In this document: one piece after another, positions 1-5,485 of the stretch
Layout of the letters: every line of letters begins with the position of its first letter
Position numbering within the stretch: position 1 is the stretch's first letter
DNA from: Alphaproteobacteria bacterium
GTDB lineage: Bacteria; Pseudomonadota; Alphaproteobacteria; Rhizobiales; Xanthobacteraceae
Reading direction: 5' to 3'
DNA: 5,485 nt
Assembly: GCA_005884465.1 (NCBI GenBank)
Contig: VAZH01000192.1
Span: 1 to 5,485, forward strand
Notes under the pieces: model-generated
The model's input: the letters and a program-made list of their open reading frames with translations, nothing else
Databases searched by the model: none
Told to the model about the DNA's origin: nothing
Translations under genes and position numbers: made by a program

Positions 1-77
1 CGCGCGAGGATTCCGGCAAGATTTTCAAGCGGCGCTTGCGCGATCCCTATTGGGAACGCGCAGGGCGGCGGATTTAG
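1..77 (+). CDS. AMP-forming acyl-CoA ligase, C-terminal end only (partial)
   Basis: The frame beginning at base 3 is open from the window edge to a TAG at 75-77 and gives 24 residues, REDSGKIFKRRLRDPYW followed by ERAGRRI. This looks like the extreme C-terminus of the ANL (acyl-CoA synthetase/AMP-binding) family. The S-G-K triplet fits the A10 motif, whose lysine (codon 18-20) contacts acyl-AMP in the adenylation step and is the usual acetylation target in this family. The DPYW tail is one I associate with fatty-acyl or bile-acid-type CoA ligases. Such enzymes activate a carboxylic acid with ATP and CoA. The substrate cannot be told because the rest of the gene lies to the left. It runs in the same direction as ppc, 207 bases upstream of it. 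The family call is fairly sure despite the short length; the subfamily is a guess. Confidence 0.72.
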   Translation, partial: REDSGKIFKRRLRDPYWERAGRRI

Positions 78-85
78 AGGTAACT

Positions 86-184
86 CCTCATGGTGAGGAG
101 GCGCCTTGCGCCGTCTCGAACCATGAGGCCACCCATCAACGCTTCATACTTCGAGACGCCGCTTCGTGGCTCCTCAGGATGAGG
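86..184. repeat. Intergenic palindromic element, two inverted 35-base arms
   Basis: Arm 86-120 and the reverse complement of arm 150-184 match at 27 of 35 positions, around a 29-base centre. Inside, CCTCATGGT (86-94) pairs perfectly with ACCATGAGG (120-128), and CGTCTCGAA (112-120) pairs perfectly with TTCGAGACG (150-158), so alternative folds compete. The CCTCA...GTCTCGAA pattern is one I recognise as a common intergenic repeat in Bradyrhizobium and Rhodopseudomonas. It lies between the ligase stop and ppc and could act as a terminator or RNA-stability element for the ligase transcript. No protein or transposase goes with it. Confidence 0.8.
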
Positions 185-271
185 GGCACCATTCTCGATC
201 TGGCCCGCCCTTTTCTTGGTCTTGCGTTAGCGCTGAAAAATTGCGACTCAAGGGATTGCCGGGCAGTCTCT

Positions 272-275
272 GGAG
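272..275 (+). promoter_or_regulatory. Ribosome-binding site of ppc
   Basis: GGAG sits nine bases before the ATG at 285, a usable Shine-Dalgarno spacing, and favours this start over the in-frame ATG at 300. Between the repeat (ending 184) and this site I see no convincing -35/-10 pair, so the promoter is not called. Confidence 0.65.
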
Positions 276-284
276 CAGCTAGCC

Positions 285-3083
285 ATGTCGTCCCAGATCA
301 TGCCTTCCGACGCCGAGCTCAAGTCCAATCGCGCCGAGGAGGCCCAGGCGCTTGAAGAAGATGCGCGGCTGCGGACGGATATCCGGCTGCTCGGGCGCAT
401 CCTCGGCGATACCGTGCGGGATCAGGAAGGCGCCGACGTGTTCGATCTGGTCGAGCGCATCCGGCAGACCTCGATCCGGTTCCACAGGGATGACGACCGG
501 CCGGCGCGGCGCGAGCTCGAAATCATCCTCGACAGCATGTCGATCTCTGAAACCGTCCGCATCGTGCGCGCCTTCAGTTATTTCTCGCACCTCGCCAACA
601 TCGCCGAAGATCAGAACAACATCCGCCAGATGCGGGCGCGCTCTACTGCTGGCGGATCGGCGCGCCCGGGCACGCTTGCGCTGACGCTGTCGCATGCCCG
701 CGGGGCCGGCTTCAGTGCGGCCGATCTGCGCCGCTTTTTCGAAAGTGCTCTGGTCAGTCCGGTTCTGACCGCGCACCCGACCGAAGTTCGCCGCAAGAGC
801 ACGATCGACCGTGAGATGGAGATCGCCGCGCTGTTGCAGCGCCGCGAACGGGTCCAGCTCACGCCGGACGAACTCGCGGCCGGCGACGAGCAGCTGCGCC
901 GCGAGGTGCTGACGTTATGGCAGACCAATCTGTTGCGCCGTACCAAGCTCACCGTGCTTGACGAGGTGGCCAACGGCCTCTCGTTTTACGACTACACGTT
1001 CCTGCACGAGGTGCCGCGGCTGCATTGCACGCTGGAAGATCGATTGAACGAGGACGACCCCACCACGCCCGAAGAGCTGGCTTCTTTCCTGAGGATAGGA
1101 AGCTGGATCGGCGGCGATCGCGACGGCAACCCGTTCGTCACGGCAGATGTGATGCGTGGCACCCTGCGCATGCAGAGCAGCCGCGTGCTGCGCTACTATC
1201 TTGAACAACTGCACGTGCTCGGCTCCGAATTGTCGCTCGCGGCGCATCTTGCCGATGTCTCGGAAGATCTGCGCGCGCTCGCCGGCCGCTCGCCCGACAC
1301 TTCGCCGCATCGAAGCGGCGAGCCTTATCGGCTGGCGGTGTCCGGCATCTATGCCCGACTCACCGCGACCGCGATCAGGCTGGATGTGGAAACCATGAGG
1401 CAGCCGGTCGGAGAAGCGGCGCCCTATGCCAGTGCGAACGAGCTCAAGGCCGACCTTGATATTCTCCACCGCTCGCTGATCGCGAATAATTCCGGTGTGA
1501 TCGCGCGCGGCAGGTTGCGACTGTTGCGCCGCGCGGTGGACTGTTTTGGCTTTCACCTGGCAAATCTCGACATGCGGCAAAACTCGGCGGTGCATGAGCG
1601 CACCGTCGCCGAGCTGATCGACGCGGCGATGCCCGGCATGTCCTATCTGGCGCTAAACGAAGAGGCGCGGATCTCGCTTCTGACCAACGAATTGCGCAAC
1701 GCGCGACCGCTCGCTTCTGCCTTCGTGAAATATTCGGACGAGACGGTTGGTGAACTTGCAGTCTTCCATGCGGCTGCCGAGGCGCACATCCGATTCGGCG
1801 CCGAAGTGATTCCCCAATGCATCATCTCCATGTGCAAGGGGGTGTCCGACATGCTGGAAGTCGCGCTGCTTTTGAAAGAGGTCGGTCTCGTCAATCCCTC
1901 CGGCCGCAGCGCGATCAACATCGTGCCGCTGTTCGAGACCATCGAGGATTTGCAGGCGTCCGCCGCGATCATGGACCGGATGCTGTCGCTGCACGACTAT
2001 CGCAAGCTGGTGGACAGCCGCGGCTTGGTGCAGGAAGTGATGCTGGGTTATTCCGACAGCAACAAGGACGGCGGCTTCGTCACCTCGGGCTGGGAGCTCT
2101 ACAAGGCCGAAATCGGCTTGGTCGAAGTGTTCGAGCGCCACGGCGTGCGGTTGCGGCTGTTTCACGGCCGTGGCGGCTCGGTCGGCCGTGGCGGCGGGCC
2201 GAGCTACGACGCCATTCTCGCGCAACCCGGCGGCGCGGTGAATGGCCAGATCCGGATCACCGAGCAGGGCGAAATCATCTCCAGCAAATATTCCAACGCC
2301 GAAGTCGGCCGCAACAATCTGGAAATTCTCGCCGCGGCGACACTTGAGGCCAGCCTGCTCCAGCCAAAGCACAGCGCACCATCGGGAGAATATCTGAAGA
2401 CGATGGACCAGTTGTCGGAGCTCGCTTTCAAGGCCTATCGCGGGCTGGTTTACGAGACCGAGGGTTTTGCCGACTATTTCTGGGCCTCGACGGTCATCAC
2501 CGAAATCTCGACCCTCAATATCGGCAGCCGCCCGGCGTCGCGCAAGAAAACCCGCGCGATCGAGGACCTTCGCGCTATTCCCTGGGTGTTCAGCTGGGCG
2601 CAATGCCGGCTGATGCTGCCGGGATGGTACGGTTTTGGCAGCGCGGTGGAGGCATGGATCGCAGAGTATCCCGACAAGGGCATGCCATTCCTTAAAGAGC
2701 TTTATCGCGAATGGCCGTTCTTCCGCACGTTGCTGTCGAACATGGATATGGTGCTGGCCAAGAGCTCGATTGCGATCGCCTCGCGCTATGCCGAACTGGT
2801 GCCGGATACGACTTTGCGCGAAAATATCTTCGGACGCATCCGGCGTGAATGGCACAATTCAATCGAGACGTTGCTGGACATCATGGGGCAGCAGCGCCTG
2901 CTACAGGGCAACCCGCTGCTGGAGCGCTCGATCCGCAACCGCTTTCCCTATCTTGATCCGCTGAACCATGTGCAGGTGGAACTCCTGAAAGAACATCGCG
3001 CGCAGAATCCCGATGAACAGGTGCTGCGCGGCATTCAACTCACCATCAACGGGATTTCGGCGGGGTTGCGGAATAGCGGGTGA
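285..3083 (+). CDS. ppc: Phosphoenolpyruvate carboxylase
   Basis: This cytosolic enzyme adds bicarbonate to phosphoenolpyruvate to give oxaloacetate and phosphate, refilling the TCA cycle. The 932-residue product is about 50 residues longer than the 883-residue E. coli enzyme, partly from an extended N-terminus. Both family signatures are intact: [12 protein letters not shown] with catalytic His164, and [13 protein letters not shown] with Lys594. Other active-site blocks are GGDRDGNP (276-283), [14 protein letters not shown] (626-639) and [20 protein letters not shown] (748-767). The four aspartate-inhibitor contacts known in E. coli (Arg587, Lys773, Arg832, Asn881) appear to be kept as Arg635, Lys826, Arg886 and Asn930, so feedback inhibition by aspartate or malate is likely. 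The plant-type N-terminal phosphorylation serine motif is not seen. The chain ends in the typical GLRNSG. The ATG at 285 has GGAG upstream; the ATG at 300 is a weaker alternative. The gene is complete, with no frameshift or unusual composition. Confidence 0.98.
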   Translation: MSSQIMPSDAELKSNRAEEAQALEEDARLRTDIRLLGRILGDTVRDQEGADVFDLVERIRQTSIRFHRDDDRPARRELEIILDSMSISETVRIVRAFSYFSHLANIAEDQNNIRQMRARSTAGGSARPGTLALTLSHARGAGFSAADLRRFFESALVSPVLTAHPTEVRRKSTIDREMEIAALLQRRERVQLTPDELAAGDEQLRREVLTLWQTNLLRRTKLTVLDEVANGLSFYDYTFLHEVPRLHCTLEDRLNEDDPTTPEELASFLRIGSWIGGDRDGNPFVTADVMRGTLRMQSSRVLRYYLEQLHVLGSELSLAAHLADVSEDLRALAGRSPDTSPHRSGEPYRLAVSGIYARLTATAIRLDVETMRQPVGEAAPYASANELKADLDILHRSLIANNSGVIARGRLRLLRRAVDCFGFHLANLDMRQNSAVHERTVAELIDAAMPGMSYLALNEEARISLLTNELRNARPLASAFVKYSDETVGELAVFHAAAEAHIRFGAEVIPQCIISMCKGVSDMLEVALLLKEVGLVNPSGRSAINIVPLFETIEDLQASAAIMDRMLSLHDYRKLVDSRGLVQEVMLGYSDSNKDGGFVTSGWELYKAEIGLVEVFERHGVRLRLFHGRGGSVGRGGGPSYDAILAQPGGAVNGQIRITEQGEIISSKYSNAEVGRNNLEILAAATLEASLLQPKHSAPSGEYLKTMDQLSELAFKAYRGLVYETEGFADYFWASTVITEISTLNIGSRPASRKKTRAIEDLRAIPWVFSWAQCRLMLPGWYGFGSAVEAWIAEYPDKGMPFLKELYREWPFFRTLLSNMDMVLAKSSIAIASRYAELVPDTTLRENIFGRIRREWHNSIETLLDIMGQQRLLQGNPLLERSIRNRFPYLDPLNHVQVELLKEHRAQNPDEQVLRGIQLTINGISAGLRNSG

Positions 3084-3089
3084 CGCCAT

Positions 3090-3101
3090 CATCCCGGGAT
3101 G
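3090..3101. repeat. 12-base perfect palindrome just after ppc
   Basis: CATCCCGGGATG is fully self-complementary and begins six bases after the ppc stop. It may be a worn piece of an intergenic repeat. With no loop it would fold poorly as a hairpin, so a terminator role is doubtful, and chance is possible. Confidence 0.4.
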
Positions 3102-3114
3102 CGCTTGGGTCAAT

Positions 3115-3233
3115 CGTCATTGCGAGCCAACGGGTCGGCGCAAAGCGCCGCCCGATGACAGGCTCCGCGAAGCAATCCATAAGACCGCAAAGAAAGTGTG
3201 GATTGCTTCGTCGCTTCGCTCCTCGCAATGACG
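3115..3233. repeat. Nested palindromic intergenic repeat (about 119 bases)
   Basis: The outer ends CGTCATTGCGAG (3115-3126) and CTCGCAATGACG (3222-3233) are perfect 12-base inverted repeats. Inside, CGAAGCAATCCA (3168-3179) pairs perfectly with TGGATTGCTTCG (3199-3210) across a 19-base loop. A third hairpin forms in the left half: CGGG, a bulged T, then CGGCGC (3131-3141), pair with GCGCCGCCCG (3145-3154) around an AAA loop. The whole resembles a three-way-junction RNA or a cruciform. I recognise the CGTCATTGCGAG...GAAGCAATCCA pattern as a very common Bradyrhizobium intergenic repeat. It lies between two convergent genes, so it would be transcribed from both sides. It encodes no protein. Confidence 0.88.
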
Positions 3234-3236
3234 AGA

Positions 3237-3258
3237 CGTCCCGGCGTTCGCCGGGACG
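3237..3258. repeat. Perfect GC-rich hairpin, possible bidirectional terminator
   Basis: CGTCCCGGCG (3237-3246), TT, CGCCGGGACG (3249-3258) forms a ten-base perfect stem that probably opens to a GTTC loop. It starts four bases after the larger repeat and lies 28 bases past the dehydrogenase stop in that gene's direction. The stem reads the same on both strands, so it could slow transcription from ppc and from the opposing gene. There is no T-tract on either side, so it is not a classic intrinsic terminator. The sequence is also a familiar repeat unit in this group. Confidence 0.7.
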
Positions 3259-3285
3259 ACCCGTGGATACAGGTCGCCTCCCCGG

Positions 3286-4206
3286 CTAGATCGCATCCCA
3301 ATTGAAAATATCCGCGGAGCGGTCGAGCTTGTAGAAGGACGACTTCAGGGCCGGCATGCCGTGTTCGGCGATGGTCTGCGGTGTCCACCCCTCGCCGCGA
3401 TGGATCGAACGCAAGGGGCGCGACTGGCTCATCAGGAAAATCTCGTTCATCCGCACCGCAAAGATTTGCCCTGTGACATCCCTGGCGGCGTCGCTGAGCA
3501 GGAAGGCCACGATCGGCGCGATCTTTTCCGGGCCCATCTGCTGAATTTTGGCCACGCGCGCCTTCTCCGCCTCGGTTTCGGTTGGAATGGTACCGATCAG
3601 CCGGCTCCAGGCGAACGGCGAGACGCAGTTGGAACGAACATGAAAGCGCTCCATGTCGAGCGCGATCGATTTCGACAGCCCGACGATGCCGAGCTTCGCG
3701 GCGGCGTAATTGGCCTGGCCGAAATTGCCGACCAGGCCGGATGTCGAGGTGAAGTGGACGAACGAGCCGCTTTCCTGCTCGCGGAACAGCCGTGCCGCGG
3801 CGTGCGAGACGTAGAACGAGCCCATCAGGTGCACCTTGATGACGGACTCGAAGGCGTCGATGCTCATGCGATGGAAGATCGCGTCGCGCAGGATCCCGGC
3901 ATTATTGACCACGCCGTCGAGCTTGCCAAAGCTGTCGATCGCGCTTCTGACGATCTTGCTGGCGGGAATTGCTTCCGCCACCGTTTCGAAATTGGCCACT
4001 GCCGTGCCGCCGCGCTTTTTGATTTCCTCGACCACTTCTTCGGCGGGCGAGGCGCTCGATCCCGAGCCGTCGGCGGCGACGCCGGGGTCGTTCACCACGA
4101 CCTTGGCGCCTTCCACCGCGCAGAGCAGCGCGATCTCCCGGCCAATGCCGCGCCCGGCGCCGGTGACAATGATGGATTTACCTTCGAGTGACTTGGTGCT
4201 GGCCAT
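3286..4206 (-). CDS. SDR dehydrogenase, multifunctional-enzyme-2-like (3R)-hydroxyacyl-CoA type
   Basis: This 306-residue short-chain dehydrogenase probably oxidises a hydroxyacyl-CoA to a ketoacyl-CoA with NAD. The Rossmann motif TGAGRGIG is at 15-22. Asp40, at the end of the second strand (VVVNDPG), favours NAD over NADP. NNAG is at 101-104, followed by ILRD. Catalytic Ser154, Tyr167 and Lys171 have the usual spacing (YAAAK). VVEEIKKRGGTAVAN, VNNAGILRD, VHLMGSF and GNFGQANYAAAKLG closely echo the dehydrogenase domain of peroxisomal multifunctional enzyme type 2 (HSD17B4), which supports the (3R)-hydroxyacyl-CoA reading. Beyond the fold a tail of about 65 residues ends in FNWDAI; it has no hydratase or sterol-carrier domain. 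The ATG at 4206 is chosen because GGAG lies seven bases upstream and MASTKSLEGK leads straight into strand one. It follows the thiolase in the same direction after 151 bases and converges on ppc. The substrate is unknown. Confidence 0.9.
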   Translation of the reverse strand: MASTKSLEGKSIIVTGAGRGIGREIALLCAVEGAKVVVNDPGVAADGSGSSASPAEEVVEEIKKRGGTAVANFETVAEAIPASKIVRSAIDSFGKLDGVVNNAGILRDAIFHRMSIDAFESVIKVHLMGSFYVSHAAARLFREQESGSFVHFTSTSGLVGNFGQANYAAAKLGIVGLSKSIALDMERFHVRSNCVSPFAWSRLIGTIPTETEAEKARVAKIQQMGPEKIAPIVAFLLSDAARDVTGQIFAVRMNEIFLMSQSRPLRSIHRGEGWTPQTIAEHGMPALKSSFYKLDRSADIFNWDAI

Positions 4207-4213
4207 GATGCTT

Positions 4214-4217
4214 CTCC
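4214..4217 (-). promoter_or_regulatory. Ribosome-binding site of the SDR gene
   Basis: On the minus strand GGAG ends seven bases before the ATG at 4206. This decides the start: the frame is open upstream to an ATG at 4278, but that one lies inside the palindromic repeat and would add 24 residues foreign to the family. Confidence 0.75.
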
Positions 4218-4252
4218 GTCCTGTTTTCCGCGGCTGAAGCAAAGCCCGTCTC

Positions 4253-4328
4253 GTCATGCGCGGGCTTGACCCGCGCATCCATCGTTCTTCAGAACAAGAT
4301 GGATTGCCGGGTCAAGCCCGGCAATGAC
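4253..4328. repeat. Double-hairpin palindromic repeat between thiolase and SDR genes
   Basis: Two nine-base stems each carry a five-base loop: ATGCGCGGG (4256-4264), CTTGA, CCCGCGCAT (4270-4278); and ATTGCCGGG (4303-4311), TCAAG, CCCGGCAAT (4317-4325). The two loops are exact reverse complements. Between them ATCCATC (4277-4283) pairs with GATGGAT (4298-4304), and GTTCT (4284-4288) pairs with AGAAC (4291-4295). The ends GTCAT (4253-4257) and ATGAC (4324-4328) also pair. The unit is therefore one long imperfect inverted repeat whose halves are hairpins themselves. I recognise it as a frequent Bradyrhizobium intergenic repeat. It would be transcribed if the two flanking genes share an mRNA. Confidence 0.88.
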
Positions 4329-4357
4329 ATTGTGCGCTGTGCTCGAACCAGTCATTT

Positions 4358-5485
4358 CTAGATTTCGTTCGTAAAAATAACCGTGCCGCTTGCCGCGAAC
4401 ATGCCGCCGACGCCGTGGCAGACCGAAATTTTTGCGTCCTTGACCTGCGCGGGCGCGATGCCGCGCATCTGCCGCACGCTCTCCTGCAGCGCGTACATGC
4501 CGTACATGCCGGAATGCATGTAGCTCAAGCCGCCGCCGTTGGTGTTGAGCGGCAGCTTGCCGCCCGGCCTTGTGTTGCCGTCGGCGATGAACTTGCCGGT
4601 CTCTTCATGCGGCAAGAAGCCGAGATCGCCGAGGCCATAAAGCGGCAGATGCGCGAACGCATCGTAGATCATCAGGTGATCGACATCCTCGTGCGTGATG
4701 CCGGCCTCCTTGAAGGCCAAGGGGCCGGCGACCTTGAAGGCGCGCGAACTGTCAAACGTCTGCATCTGGCTGACCATCGGCGTCTCCACGCTTTCGCCGG
4801 TGCCGAGGATATAGACCGGCTTTTTCGGAAAATCCCTGGCGCGGTCGGCCGAGGTCAGGATCAACGCGCCGCCGCCGTCAGTGACGAGGCAGCATTGCAG
4901 GATGCGGAACGGATAGGCGATCATCCGCGAGTTCAAGACGTCCGCGACCGTGATCGGCGCCTTCATGGTGGCGCGCGGATTCTTCGCGGCCCATTCGCGC
5001 TGCACCACCGCGACCATGGCGATCTGCTCATGGGTGATGCCGTGGGTCTTCATGTAGCGCAGCACGGGAATCGGAAACATGCTGGCCGGCGTCGAAACGC
5101 CGTAAGGCAGCTCGAACTGGCCGTTGAGGCTGTCGGGTCCGATCATCCGCGGTGTGCGGCCGATATTCGACTTGCCACTCTCGGCGTGGGTAATCAGCAC
5201 CGTCTTGCACAGCCCGGCTTCGATGGCGGCCGCGGCGTGGCGGACGTGCAGCATGAACGAACAGCCGCCGACCGACGTACCGTCGACCCAGGTCGGCGTG
5301 ATCCCAAGATAATGCGCAACTTGTTGCGGCGTCTCGACCGCCGTTGCAAAACCGTCGATGTCGGACAGTTTTAAGCCCGCGTCGGCGATGGCGTTCAGCG
5401 CCGCATCCGCGTGCAACTGGATCTGCGAGACGTTTGGAATAACGCCGAGTTCGGTGGTTTCGGCAGCGCCGACGACGGCAACCTG
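4358..5485 (-). CDS. Thiolase-fold acyl-CoA cleaving enzyme, SCP-x/lipid-transfer-like (5' end missing)
   Basis: The frame is open to the right edge. The 375 visible residues begin QVAVVGAAETTELG, the normal first strand of this family, so only a few residues are missing. Thiolases cleave or join acyl-CoA chains through a cysteine. The nucleophile is probably Cys75 in SVGGCSF (codon 5261-5263). His324 in NTNGGGLSYMHSG aligns with the GHP histidine of SCP-x thiolases, and Cys356 lies in CHGVGG near the C-terminus. The HDCF motif of SCP-x enzymes reads YDAF here (Tyr274), so its histidine is lost. This places it among the thiolase-like proteins often annotated acetyl-CoA acetyltransferase, some relatives of which work with a DUF35/OB-fold partner and act as aldolases. 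No partner is visible; one could lie just past 5485. Ketoacyl-CoA thiolase is the default call. A TTG at 5416 is not the start, because conserved sequence continues upstream. Confidence 0.88.
   Translation of the reverse strand, partial: QVAVVGAAETTELGVIPNVSQIQLHADAALNAIADAGLKLSDIDGFATAVETPQQVAHYLGITPTWVDGTSVGGCSFMLHVRHAAAAIEAGLCKTVLITHAESGKSNIGRTPRMIGPDSLNGQFELPYGVSTPASMFPIPVLRYMKTHGITHEQIAMVAVVQREWAAKNPRATMKAPITVADVLNSRMIAYPFRILQCCLVTDGGGALILTSADRARDFPKKPVYILGTGESVETPMVSQMQTFDSSRAFKVAGPLAFKEAGITHEDVDHLMIYDAFAHLPLYGLGDLGFLPHEETGKFIADGNTRPGGKLPLNTNGGGLSYMHSGMYGMYALQESVRQMRGIAPAQVKDAKISVCHGVGGMFAASGTVIFTNEI

Noticed and set aside
185..284. Possible sigma-70 promoter for ppc
   Set aside because: TTGCGT-like hexamers occur, but none has a convincing -10 partner at proper spacing.
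50..355. 101-codon open frame spanning the left gap
   Set aside because: It runs through the ligase stop, the palindromic repeat and the ppc start. It has no ribosome-binding site and no sensible product.
279..776. 165-codon open frame antisense to the start of ppc
   Set aside because: It overlaps conserved ppc N-terminal coding sequence, and its composition is that of a shadow frame.
1653..2855. 400-codon open frame antisense to ppc
   Set aside because: It lies wholly opposite a highly conserved enzyme gene. Long antisense frames are expected at this GC content, and its product (rich in Arg, Ala, His and Gln) resembles no family I know and has no start signal.
3046..3388. Small open frames of 60-92 codons around the ppc/SDR junction
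   Set aside because: They translate the palindromic repeats; the recurring SRDD, ARNDD and EAKQS-like strings are products of the repeat sequence, not proteins.
3361..4191. 276-codon open frame antisense to the SDR gene
   Set aside because: The opposite strand carries clear SDR motifs throughout, while this translation is low-complexity-like with no recognisable domain.
4207..4278. Upstream in-frame ATG at 4278 for the SDR gene
   Set aside because: The extra 24 residues would be encoded by repeat and leader sequence, and a good ribosome-binding site fits the ATG at 4206 instead.
4415..5374. 319-codon open frame antisense to the thiolase gene
   Set aside because: It is a shadow of a well-supported gene; its Arg/His/Asp-rich product is typical of the complement of GC-rich coding sequence.
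5414..5416. TTG as the thiolase start
   Set aside because: The frame continues upstream with QVAVVGAAETTELG, the conserved first strand of the family, so the true start lies outside the window.

Overview
This is a high-GC window that most probably comes from Bradyrhizobium or a close relative in the Nitrobacteraceae. Two things point there. The phosphoenolpyruvate carboxylase resembles my memory of Bradyrhizobium enzymes of about 930 residues. Every gap between genes also carries the palindromic intergenic repeats typical of that group. The assignment is from recognition, not from a search.

Layout, left to right. Positions 1-77 (+) are the last 24 codons of an AMP-forming acyl-CoA ligase. 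Positions 78-284 are a gap containing an inverted-repeat element (86-184) and the ribosome-binding site of the next gene. Positions 285-3083 (+) are a complete, apparently intact ppc. Positions 3084-3285 separate two convergent genes and hold three palindromic structures that could help end transcription from both sides. Positions 3286-4206 (-) are a complete short-chain dehydrogenase resembling the (3R)-hydroxyacyl-CoA dehydrogenase part of peroxisomal multifunctional enzyme type 2. Positions 4207-4357 are a gap dominated by a double-hairpin repeat (4253-4328). Positions 4358-5485 (-) are a thiolase-fold protein whose first few residues lie beyond the right edge.

The thiolase and the dehydrogenase run in the same direction, thiolase first, and may be co-transcribed. 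Together with the ligase end on the far side of ppc they suggest acyl-CoA breakdown: activation, oxidation of a hydroxyacyl-CoA, then C-C cleavage. The substrate cannot be read from the sequence. ppc refills oxaloacetate for the TCA cycle, which fits growth on acetyl-CoA-yielding substrates only loosely, so its position here may be chance.

I found no mobile element with a transposase, no RNA gene and no CRISPR array, and nothing I would call a new system. The points most worth a second look are an altered active-site motif in the thiolase and the structured repeats that occupy all three gaps.
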